Assembly (NCBI RefSeq): GCF_000151315.2
Contig: NW_011887302.1
Coordinates: 801,108-865,107, forward strand
Origin: Capsaspora owczarzaki ATCC 30864
Lineage: Eukaryota; Opisthokonta; Filasterea
Direction of reading: 5' to 3'
Length of the DNA stretch: 64,000 bases
Under the pieces are notes generated by a model. That model was not told the origin of the DNA. It did no database searches and saw only the letters and a list, made by a program, of their open reading frames with translations. Shown piece by piece: positions 10,069-21,700 of the stretch (position 1 is its first letter; each line of letters starts with the position of its first letter). Both the position numbers and the translations under genes were made by a program.

Positions 10069-13000
10069 ATGGGAGCTCCATGCGCTAGCGTTGTTTTTGC
10101 TTCTCGCCTCGCGCTGTGTGAGTCAGTGGTCAAGTTGTTCTCGTCGCTTTGTGAATTTGTATCAATAGATTGTTGGTTTTCGTTGCGCTCCACCAAGCTT
10201 CCTTCCTTTCTTTCTTCCTTTCCAAACCATCTGCTTTTCTCTTCCTCAACCACAGTCAAAGTTGCTTGCAATCAGTCGTTTGTTTCAACTTTTGTAGCAA
10301 CCGTGTCTGGCCCAGCAGCTGCTCCCGTCGCTCCACCACCACCAGCAGTGTCCGCTGCGGCGCCTCCTCTTCTGCAGCACCAGCAGCAGCAGCAGCAGTC
10401 GCTGTCGTCGGTGGTTGCGACGAGCGAGCGCGCCGTGCAGCACTGGCTGAGTTGGACGACCGCCGCACGCTCACCACTCTCCTCACTCTCCCGCTCAGCC
10501 AGCCAGAGCGACCTCGACGCCCTCGCCGTCTTCCTCGCGCGGCTGCACGTCTGCCTGCTCGACTGGGTGAGGCTGTCTGTGACTCGTCATTTCGACCTTT
10601 CTAAAGCCAGTCTCGCTGTGAAACAATTGGTTTTTTTTTCCCGCCAAAATATCTCAACGTTGTTCTCGTTCTCAGAATCTTGTGTCTGAGTTTTGTTGAC
10701 AATGGATTTTCATTGAACGGCCTGCCTTTTGTTAAATCTATGCATTGATGATGATTCAACACATGTTGGCTTTGGACAGAAATCACCGCAAATCGCGCTC
10801 CTGCGTTTGCCGTCGTTGGGAAAGCTGCTAGCAAGCCTCACCCAGAATGCACCTGCTGCCGTGCTCGTCTCGGAAACAACCTGCGAGCTTGCGATTCGGT
10901 GAGAGCCACTTGGAAATGTGCCAATGTGCGCCATCAACTATATTGCTCACCCTTTGGTTGGTTTTTTGCTTCAGATGTTTGGTCGCGTTCGCCTTGACGA
11001 CTCCCGCGACTAGCGACTTTGAGCGAGAAGCTGCCGACTGGGCTGCAGCTCGTATTCGTGCAATGATTGCACCACCAGACTTTGACCATGCATCGGTACC
11101 AGATTGGCTGTTCTCATTCATCTGAGTCTCGTCGTTTTTCTCCATTCTTTTGTTTCACGCTTGCTCGCTCACACGACAATGTCAAACCTCGTACTCTACT
11201 TGTTCAGGGCGCTGCCATTGAATTGTTGGGGTTCTCGCTCGGGGAAGCAAATCGCATGATGCGCGACTTTGAGTTGGCGACACTCGATGGCCTGCTTCGC
11301 GAGTCCTACCAGAGGTACAATGCCCTGTTTGCTGTTTGATTGAACTCTGACCAGTTGTTGTCGCGGACGAGAGGTATCTGAGCCGCAAGTGGAACCCCCT
11401 GATGCATCTTTTGTTTTTTTCTCCTCGCGCCAGATTGCTTTCGTCCAGTTCCTGCAACGCTCCGGCACCTGCAATCGGCTTCGTCCCAAGCTCAGTGATA
11501 CATGCATTTCATCGAAGCTGCACAGTGGTCGATCCGCTCATTCATGTGCCCGAAGCGCTCCCGCAGTTGGAGAACTGGGTGCTCGCATCTTGCGCGTTGC
11601 TCTCGGGCCACAGCAACATTCCAGTCTTGCCGGCCGCGGCATCGAGTTCTCTGGCGGATTCCGCTTCTGTGTTGGGCAGCTCTGCTGCTCGTACAACAAT
11701 ATCTGCAATGCAACCCGATCTGAGCGTCTTCCAAAAGCTGCTCTTGATCCGCGGCGCAGAAATGTCCTTGCATGCCACTCGAGCGCTCTGGCGCACCTTC
11801 CCAGTCACCTTTGACTTTAGCGTGCTGGCTGTTGCGTGCCGTATTGCCGGCGACGATGTTGCAAGTCAAGGACACGGCGGCACCGAGTCACACGCTTCAT
11901 CGCTGCCTGGCCTTTCTTTGGCGCCATTGTCATCCATCAGTCGCGCCATCGCATGCGCAGGCCGCGTCTGCGTCGATGAGCCGCTTCTGCACGGTCGCTT
12001 TGGTCTGTTGGTCCGCAGGTGGTTGCGTACATGCTTCCCAGAAGCTCCGTCGGAGCAGCCACCCGACTCGAGCTTGCTTCTTCCTAGCCCCTCACTATTT
12101 GCTGCGCGCCGCTTTCTTGGGGCCTTTGGAAGCGCGCTGGTCAGCCGCCTGGAGAGGACCGAGCCTGGTCTCCACACACCTCGACTCTCTGACTTCTTTG
12201 CCGCCGAGATCCAGCCGTCGTTCATTGCCAAATTGGCCGCCCTCGATGTTCCGCCGATGCCACCACTGAATCTCGGCCGCTCAGCAACAGCAGCAACGTC
12301 TGGTCGAGATGGCCTTGCTTCTTCTGCTACAACGGCTCCCATGCTGAGCTCGTTTGCCGAAGTAGTGGCTGCGGCTCGTCAGCTCGATTTTGTGACCGAC
12401 GCGCTTGCCATTTCTCTCGGAGCGTCTCCCCCGACGCAGCTCGCGGAATCTGGGCGCGACGCATGGCAAGTGCAGCTGGATCTGGACCATTGGGTGGCAG
12501 TTGCGCATTTCCCCAAAGTTCGCCGGCTGGCCATCTGCTTCTTGGCGAGCCATCTTGTGCATGTGCAAGCGGGAGATTTGTCTGCACCACTTGGAGCTGC
12601 GCAGGATGCCTTTGGTTCTTTTGCAAACCCAAGCATTCCAGCATGGACCAACCCAGCTGTCGCATCACAGTCACACACGCAACTGCAAGAGTCTCTGGCC
12701 AACGTGTGTCGTTTACTGCCTTGGATTGAGCATCCTCTGTCAACTGATCAGCAAGCACAGCTTGAAAGCGACATATTTGCACTGCTGCGGTAAGTGTGCT
12801 TGGTTTTGTTTTGTTGGGTTTCTTTCACCTCCTACTCTTCCGCCTTCACACGCTTCACGCAGCCGCGTTTTTGATCTAGTTATTGTTGTACTTTGTCCTT
12901 GTTGGCTCATCCTTTGCACATGCTGCTCGCTTTTTCTTTGTGGCAAAACAGAGAGGCTGTCGCTTGGCCAACGGCATCCAGTCCTTACATTGTGGCCACT

Positions 13001-13447
13001 CGGTGGAAGGCCTGGCTCGACGCCTTTGTGAACGCCCCATTGCTGCTAGAGATTGCATTTGCCATCATTCTGCAGCGCAATCGACCCGATTCGCTGGTAG
13101 CTACGCTTGTTGGCAGCATGCTCTCTGCCATCGCCGGAAATCTCGACGCCACAGCCACGCGGCTCGACTTTCGCTCGTCAGTGGCTGTCGACGCTTGTCT
13201 CGAGGCCGTGGAATTCAAGGCTGCTGCATTGCAGCGCTCTCTCGAGGCGACATTTGGTCAAGCGCTCGCACTCGCAACGAGCACTGCACTCGAATGGGTG
13301 GAGTCGTTGCGATCCGCATGCGCGGAGGCTACAACTCGGCTTTCGGCGTTTAGTTTATTGTCTGAACAGCAACAAATCGTCCAGCGCGTCGAAGCCATCC
13401 AGGCGACGCTTCACAGTCTTGTGGAACGGCTGCAACACACATGCTAA
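10069..13447 (+). CDS. Helical-repeat protein, tentatively FANCC-like
   Basis: Seven exons (10069-10117, 10298-10566, 10780-10898, 10975-11095, 11208-11314, 11434-12789, 12952-13447) join in frame to give 838 residues, mostly predicted alpha-helix with an Ala/Gln-rich N terminus. Several stretches line up in order with remembered Fanconi anaemia group C protein: LPSLGKLLASLTQ with its FPTIGQLLAKAC, a CTVVDPLIH with its LTDVDPLVE, and MQPDLSVFQKLLLIRGAEMS with its LQPEFFEAVNEAILLKKIS. FANCC belongs to the Fanconi core ubiquitin-ligase complex in DNA crosslink repair. The present protein is longer than human FANCC (about 560 residues), with extra Ser/Ala-rich inserts. The identification rests on memory, not a search. 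Exon 1 is the least certain part. Confidence 0.5.
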
Positions 13448-13918
13448 AGTCGCTGCATCAACGTCAAAAGTTGCGTACGCTAGCTTCTTGGCCCTATGCC
13501 ATCATGTTCGACGCAATTTGTCCAGAGACGCTACTACCTTTGTTTTTTCCTCACGCGACCGCACTTTGAGGGTGCTGTCCTCCTTGGTCGTTTGATTTAT
13601 TTATTTACTGTTTCTTGCCACCCAAGTTCAGCCCACGACGTTTTCACTTTCCGCAATTCGTCCAGCGCCCCCGCCCCCTCAAACAAGAAGAGTCTCCGCT
13701 CGGTGAGACAGTGCAAGTGCCAACATCTGGACTTTGTGCACAACAACAGCAACATCAACAATCCTCAAAGTAGGAAAAGGCGGGTCCAAATTAAGAATTT
13801 GACATTCCCACTTTTTGTCGTTTTTTTTTCCCTTCGCTTTTTCGTTTTTGCGTTTTGCACTCCCGGTGTTTTTTTCCCTTCACCTTTTCGCGCACTCTCC
13901 GAGTTGTGTCTTGTGTAC
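13448..13918. other. Intergenic, presumed promoter of the CAMKL kinase
   Basis: 471 bp, T-rich towards the kinase start, with no open frame showing domain character. Confidence 0.45.
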
Positions 13919-16711
13919 ATGTCGACGGTCATCAATATGGCTGATGCCGCGCCACCAGTAGCAGCTCCCAGCGCCGGATTTCCACCAGTGTACGCCGCGC
14001 ACGCAGACGGCGCAATCCGAGCAGGGGTGGAGTCGCAGCGGCAACATGCACTTCCTTTCACGTCCGAGTTTCCGTTTGTGAGCGGCACCCTGTACGATGC
14101 GACGCGCCGCCATGTTTCCCAGGGCGTTCAAGGCAGCACGTACACACTGGGCGATTATCACGTAAAGTGCCCCCCCCCAACACGACCATCGTTTTGCAAG
14201 TGGAATCGATGATGGAAGGGGTTGCAGTTCGACCTGGGTTTGTTTTGAATGCTTGGATTTGTTTTTTTGAGTTTTCTTTTCGAGATCGCCGTTCAGGTTC
14301 GTCTCTTCGCAGAAAAAGTCAGAAAAAAAGTGGGGCATGTGCTGGATTTTGTTCGCGTGGTGAGAAGAGTTTTCTTCTTTTCTGCTGGGCTTCAGCAAGG
14401 AACAAAAAAAAAGTCTGAAAATAGGAAAAAGGGTGGCCGGTGTGATTTTTTGCGTTGGTTCTTGGCAACCATCGTAACAGTTTGTGGATTTTTGTCAGTG
14501 AGTTGTTTTTTTCCCCACCCTTGAGAAATGCATTTGCCCCGCCTCACGCACCCCCAACCGATGAAGGCCGATGCGGATGAAGGCGAATGGGGGAGGATGG
14601 CGATTGTACTCATTTTGCACTGGCCATCGTGTGCACAAAACAGATTGACATTAATCGGGCGCCTCTTGGCTCTGGTACTTCGGGAGAAGTGCGCCTTGGC
14701 GTGCATGTTTTCACTGGACGGCAGGTAATTATGATTTTTTTTATTTTACCACTCCGACTTGAGCTCGTGTTCGGGAAAGAAGAGCAGAGTGCTGGAAAGC
14801 GACATTCAATGTGTTCACCGGGTTTCTGCGCCATCGCGTTGATTCAGCAACTCGTTGTGAACAGCCGATCTGCCGTTCGGGTTTTGAAACAGCTCAGAAT
14901 GCATGACGTGCGGGGCTGAACTTACGATGGGAATGATTGGAAAGGATGACAAACAAAAAGAATAGGAACTCACAAAAAAAAAACAAAAAAAACCACTGCG
15001 CACAAATCGATGTGCAAATCGAAACGACAGAGCAAGAACAGCCACGACGCCAGCAGCATTCGGCATCTGTGCGCACGGTTGGCAACGTTGGGGGGATTTC
15101 ATCGAATATGGGTTGGTTGACCAGCAGGGCAGCGGAGGTCGTGGACGAGCGGGCTTTTCTGAAAAAAAAAAAAAAAACAAACAAAAAAACCCAACAAAAA
15201 CAGGAAAATCAAACAAAGAACGCCCATCGCAGATTCTGCTCCTCCCATCAAAACTGCAGTCGCCCCCGTCCACCAAAGCCTGTATGCTTCATGAAGTTGT
15301 GTTCTGCACATCATCTAACCCGTTCAAATCTGGGACTCTCCGCTTGATACTGCCTCCACGTAGGTCGCGTTGAAGTTTATCGCAAAAACTGCCAAGCCAA
15401 AGCAGCTGCTTCGAATACGCAAAGAGGCCGAGTATCTCACCGTGCTCCACCACCCTAATATTGTTGAGCTGGTCGAGTGTCTCGAGACGGAAACACACAC
15501 GGTTCTCGTCATGGAATTTGTGTCAGGCGGTAAGTCAGCGTTGAATGTTTATTCTGGGAGCAACTGCTCATCAAAAATCTCACGCGCGTTCTTTATGCAA
15601 CCTCTCCTCCGTCCCTATCGGACACACCGTTGTTGCAAATTGCAAATTCACATGCTACAGGAGAGCTTTTCGGCCTCATCAAGGGGCACAAAAATCAAAA
15701 GCTGCGTGAGCGCGAGACTCGACCGTACTTTCGGCAGTTGCTGGCTGCAATCCATTGCTGCCACGCTCGCGGAATTGTTCATCGTGACCTCAAGCCCGAG
15801 AATATTCTGCTGGACTCGACCAAGTAAGACGCCTGGTATTTTTTTTGAATCGTTTGGTGGCGAATCGTTCTGACTCTCTTGCTTTTTTTTTTGTTCACGC
15901 GCGTGTGCAGGACTTGCATCAAGCTGATTGACTTTGGGTATGGGAACACGGTTCTCCCAGGTCGATTGCTCGAATCGCAGTGCGGATCGCCACATTATAC
16001 GGCTCCGGAGATTATATCCGGCAAGCACTACAGCGGTCCCGAAACCGACATCTGGGCACTTGGAGTGATTCTCTTTGTCACCGTCACAGGTACGACCGCA
16101 TTTGAGCCGGCGATTTTTCCAGTGCAAAACTATTGCAAATACGAAACACTCAGTCGGCCTTGTTGGATATTATAATTTTTTGGCGGCTTCAGGTCGTTTT
16201 CCCTTTGGTGGACGATCCACGCACGAAGTCTACAATACAATTTTGACTCGAGAGCCCGTCTATCCTCCGCATCTGTCGCGATGTAAGACACGCAACGAAC
16301 GCATTTTCGCGCGCTTGCATCTCGCTGGCGATGATTCTCATCATCCGCAACCCCCCTTCCCTTTTTTGTGCCTCGGACAACAACAGCGTGTGTAGATCTC
16401 ATCTCGAAAATTCTAGTCAAAGATTCGCGAGGTCGCATTTCTCTTGCCGAAATCTCGCGACATAAATGGATCAACAAGAACTACGACTTTTACGTCGACA
16501 TGTCCACCGCAGATCCCATCAACGTGCGGATTGTTCGAGAGCACGACGACGAAACTGAGCCGGCCGCGCTTCCACTGGCGCCGCATTCAACCCCAGACAT
16601 TATCCCACCAAGGCATGTCGGATCGGCTCCTGCACTGGCCATGCTCAATCACCATCCACTGCCGACCACCGCGGCGATGCCCAACCAGCACGGAGTGCGA
16701 CAACCACTCCC

Positions 16712-16744
<33 letters not shown>

Positions 16745-18407
16745 CCACCAGCAACAGCTGCAATACCAGCAACAGCAACAGCAATACCAGCAAGAACACC
16801 CCACCTTTCGAGGCGCCGCTGGCGTGCACATGGCTACTGGCATGAGCGTCGCGTCCCCTCCGAGTGTGGCCGCCGTGACTGGCTCTCCCGATACAGCGCC
16901 AATGCAAATCGATCAGCACCACGCTGCGCGACAACCGGCGTCGGCAGTTCCCATCCGATTAGGCCAAGTCCCCAAGTCTTCCTCAACCCCAGCACTTCCG
17001 GTCATGGCTGCCGCAGCCATGGAAGCAGGCCGTGCCCGCGTAGTTGGCCATGTGAGTCAGCCTGTGGTTTCCGAGATTCCTCCTTTCAGCCGAAGAAACG
17101 CAGTCGTGTACGGCGCGCAAACATTGACACCCGAGGAGCAGGTCAAGCGGCAAATGACGGCAATGCATATCGCGGCCCTTCAAGGCATGGATCCATCGGG
17201 GCAACGCACCGCCAACCCGCGCGAGGACAAGAATCAGCGCGCGCAGCCGCGACTGCGAATCCCTCAGCCAGAGCCGTTCAAACCGGGCACAGCCGCCCCG
17301 AATCCTCCACCCGTGCAGCCGGCTGTATTTCCTGTGAAACTCCCTGACGGCAGTCGCCCTCCAGTCTCTCCGCTGCACGAAAAAGCCTTGCGTCGGCGCC
17401 ACGAAGAATCCGTCTCAAAGCGTTCGTCCGGACTTGCTCGCCGAAGCATGTCTGAGAGCTACGACAAGCTGATGCGCTCGGCTTCGACGTGCGATATGAG
17501 TGAGGCCATCAGCGGCACTGCACCCACCCCAGCCAATGCGAGCAATGAGGCTCGGACTCGCGGTTTGCGGGGACATGGCAGCTCGCCGACGTTTGGTGGC
17601 CATGTCGTGCCCACAGTCCCCACAGTCCCCACAGTCCCCAGTCCAGGTGTCCAGACGACGGCACGCGGAAGTACAGCAGCAAAGTTGATGGACCGCTACC
17701 AGCCAGTCGGCTCTGTTGAGCACACCCCTCCGGCTGCACCAGGGATTGCGCATCGCCGCATGAGCGGCGCCACCCCAATGACAGTGCATGCGCCTGGCAA
17801 CGATGTGCCCGAGGAAGTTCATTTTGCGCGACCGCATATGACGTACGACAGCGCTGCACACGATGCAGCTGCACAAGCGCGGTTTTACGAGGCGGGCGCG
17901 GCTGTGCGCGAGGATTCCCACCTTCGCGAAGATGACCAGCACGAAGAAGCCGGCCACCACGCTGCTTCACACCAGCCCATGGTGAGCGACGACAGCGAGT
18001 ACGCAGATGCCTTGGACGACGAGGACGACGATCCCGACGAAACCGACGTGCACGAGAATCTGTCTTCGGACGAAACCGAGTCGATGGTGATGGCCCTGAG
18101 TCGGTCGGCAACCAGCACATCCGGCAGCGCGTGCTCCAACCCCATTGTCGCAGCAGACAATGCGCACTTTCATCAAGGGCGACATCACCACTCGACTGTC
18201 GAACACCAGCACAACCATCGTCGCTCCTCCACCTCCAAACAACCACAGGCATCTGGCGAGGCGATGGCCATGAGCACTTCTCACGACCATCGGGATCTCG
18301 GTCATTCCCCAAGCTCGTCCAAGCCAGCCTCGGGCAAGCGCTTGGTTGCCCAAAAGCTGGGCAAAGTCAAGGAGCAAGTGAGGAAAATGTTCAAGTTGTT
18401 TGGCTGA
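13919..18407 (+). CDS. CAMKL-family (SNF1/AMPK-related, BRSK/SAD-like) Ser/Thr kinase
   Basis: Seven exons (13919-14161, 14644-14724, 15364-15529, 15661-15823, 15911-16089, 16193-16282, 16387-18407) give 980 residues. The kinase domain spans about residues 80-345. It has glycine loop [17 protein letters not shown] lysine, catalytic loop [14 protein letters not shown] in IDFGYGN, and activation segment [15 protein letters not shown]. That last motif is closest to BRSK/SAD and fungal Hsl1/Gin4 kinases, but the usual LKB1-target Thr is Ser. A 600-residue low-complexity tail follows, with a long CAG/CAA-encoded Gln tract (about 16,704-16,800), TVP repeats (about 17,610-17,640) and an acidic stretch. 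It ends in a basic amphipathic helix ([13 protein letters not shown]) that may bind membrane or act as a KA1-like end. MADAA at 13,937 is an alternative start. Confidence 0.88.
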
Positions 18408-18782
18408 GTGTTTGCATTTTCGCACACTTTTTGCATTTTCGCACACTTTTTGCGTGCGTGGCCGTGTCTCTCCCGCTGTTGCTTTGGTCGTTGTCCGCTT
18501 CACCCAACGTTTACACGAAATAAACGAACAACAACGGCAACCCCCTTGGCTTTCGCGATTTGTTTTGTAAGAGCCAAAAAAACAAAACAAAACAAAAAAA
18601 AAAAAAAAACCCTCACCAAATCACAAAACAAAGCAGAAGTGCTCATCTTCAAACCATTGACAGCTGGGTGCATTCCAAAAGCAATATACACACCCCACAC
18701 ACAAACATACACGCAAAATAAACACAACGACTGTTGTAGGGGTGATTGCGACAAGACATCCACAGAACAACAGTTGTGCCGG
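18408..18782. other. Convergent 3' region, kinase / DOCK
   Basis: Convergent gene ends. It includes two copies of a tttttgcattttcgcacac-like 23-bp unit just after the kinase stop (18,413-18,460), an A-rich run (18,580-18,610) and AATAAA-like aataaa at about 18,717. No extra gene was seen. Confidence 0.45.
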
Positions 18783-21700
18783 TTACACTGGCGTACGACC
18801 CGACGGTGACAGCAGCCGACTTGCATCAGGTGTTTTGCTGCCAATAATCTCCAAGACTTTGTTGATCTGCCCAAGGGACGGCTCGGTAGAATCATCGAGC
18901 GAGTCGCCATCGGGATTCGAGTTTTGACTAATGATGAGTGAGCCAAAAACAAACAAAAAAATCAGAGTCAGTTTCGACAGCGCAACCTTCCCACAACAAT
19001 CAGCAAAAATTCGGCTTACTGTGCGGCTTTATCAACAACCAGGAATGGGGCAAGTTTGGCCTTGAGATCCTTGTATTTCGCTGCCAAGTCCTTTTGGTAC
19101 TCGACTTGGTCGGGCTTGATGAGCTCAGCATTCATGTTAAGTGCTTGTCCGCAATACTTGATGAACTCGCTGCATGAGAAACGTGAGGAGCAGAAAAGGT
19201 TAGTCGGATGGGACATCACAACAACTGCCCAAGCAACCCTCTGTCAACAACGCACCGGAATTGCTGCTTGAGACGACGAACGTGCTTGGTGGGCATGTCC
19301 TTCACAAGACGACCGAGGAAAACATTGGCCATTTCCAGCGGGCCACTGTTGACCGTGACGGAAACAGAGCCTTGGAGCTGCAGCTGAAGCATCTTGAGAT
19401 TCGGGGGTTTTGTCTGCACAGTGTTGGCCAGCTCCATTGTCTTGGACTGAATCTCTTCGATTGCCACCTCGATCGGCGTGAGCACCACCGTTTGACTGTA
19501 TCAAGCACAGGAACACGGCGGGGGGGGGGGAGACGAAACAATGAGCAACGCAAGCGCGCTGACCAAAGCAACTACAACATGCTCATTCATCCAAAGCTAG
19601 TTCATTCATACCGGTCGACAATCAACAGTCGCTTCTTCAAGTACGGGAAGAAGGCCTCGGTTGTCAGGATGGTTTTGCGCTTTCGCTGATCCTCGATCGA
19701 GCCACGCGCTTTGCCGCTCTCGGTGAAAGGAGTGTCATAGATGAACCTACCAAAGATGATGGAGTGCAGAGTGAATATAAGGCCATACGCCACCACGTTT
19801 CTCGACGAATGACACTGACCTGTTGATGTTGTTGCTGCGCTCAAAGGACGTCACGCGTTCCTTCAACTCGTACTCGGTAAAGTAGGGCTCCACGTAGGTC
19901 AGCTGAATGTACGCCTTGAGAGGATCCAGCTTTGAAACATCGACATCGACCGAGTCGGTGATGAGCTCAAAGTTTCGCTCTCCAAAGCGTTCCTTGTACA
20001 CGGTCTGCAGGCGCAAGCTGATTTCAGCCAAAGGAGTGATCTTGGGCTCCTTGTAAATATACTCTTTGCCGTTCTGCTCGCCAAACTTTTCGCCGTAGAA
20101 TCCCACACGGTAGTACGAGCCGAGAATGCGCTTGCCAGACTGCATAACGCCAACAATCAGCTGGAAAATGTCTTGGAGTTTTCCGTGATGTTCAGCGAGC
20201 TATTCAATCCCGCCCCCCCCCAAAGAATTCGATAAGGCACAACAAACAAACCACAAAACAACAAACAAACAAGTGGAGTGAGCGATTGTTAAATCAACAA
20301 ATCTTTTAACTGTCACGGCGCACTCTGAGGCCTTACCTTCTCGAATGAGCGGTTCTTCTCCAAGATGGGCAACAGGAGTTTGTACATTTCGTTCACAGTC
20401 TCGTAATACTCGGCCTTCTTGAGGAAGGAGATGGACTTTTCGAGCAACGCCACCAGGCCTGCCTCCGAGAAGGACTTGGACTCGCAAATGCCCTCCTCGT
20501 CGGCCGACTGAGCATCTTCCGAGACGGCTGTCTCCTCGGCAATGTTTGGCGACACGCCCTGGAAGGCCGCGCATCCCGCCGGCATGCCTTTCTTGTACTC
20601 GATCATGTGCATGTACTCCGACACAAGAGCGGCAGTGTGAATGTAGCACTGCGCGGCTTCAGCCCAATTCTTCTTCTCAAAGTGGAAGTTGGCCATGTTT
20701 TCCAGCCAGGTCACACGGAGATCGGGCGAGTTGGCGTAGCCTTTCGCCAGACGGTACTGCAAATCGATCAGCATGTCGCTGTCCTTCTCGTGCATCTTCA
20801 TCTTGACCGTGTCGCGCAAAATCGTGTACAAGCGAGCAGAAAGGTCCTTGACCTGCTCGGCAAAGGTCGACGCAGTCATCTCTTTATCCTGGGCGGCATA
20901 CTCGCCACAGGTAGCAAGGGCGCGTTGCAAGAAGACGTCGTTGATCTTGATGCCACTGCCAACAAGGCGCGAGAGAGCGATAGTGGCTTGCACCTACATC
21001 ATGCGACAAAGTAGAGGTGAGAACAATCAAGCAACAACACACGCAGAAGAGGTGCTCTCGATCAAACAAACAAACAAACAAACAAAGCAATCCTCACCTT
21101 CACGCGCGAAAAGGTATTGCTGGTGAACTGATAGTTCTTCTTCATCATCAGATAGAGGAAGGCAGTCGCCTGGGTGCGCGTTGCTGCAAACTGGGAATTG
21201 CACAGCTTGAGCACCTCGCCAACGAGCTCTGCACAGAAATCAGTCACTCCTTGGAAGAAGAGCTCGGGGAACTTGAAGAGGAAGGAGCGCAAGGAAGCAA
21301 AGATGTGCAAGTACATGGCACGATCTTGATTCGTGCGCAGGAAGGCCATGAGCAACTTGAAGACCACCTCCGAGATCTCGCTCGAGTTGTCGTCGCCTCC
21401 AGAGCCGTCCAGCGAGCTCAACACAAAGTCCTCGGCAACATCGAGCACAGTGAGACAGACCTCGCATGACAAGTTGCCCTCGACACGAGCATCCTACCAA
21501 AAATAATCGAGCAAAAAACCAAAAACCATCCGTCAGCACATTCATCAAGCAAGACGAAAACCGCAACCCCCCAGCTGCAAATGCGCCATCAAACAAAAAC
21601 AGCAAAAAAAAACCCGATCACGCACTCGTTCGACATCGCGGGCAAGCTTGTAATCGGAGGCAATCCGCTTGGACTGCATTGACTGCCCGAAACGACGCAG

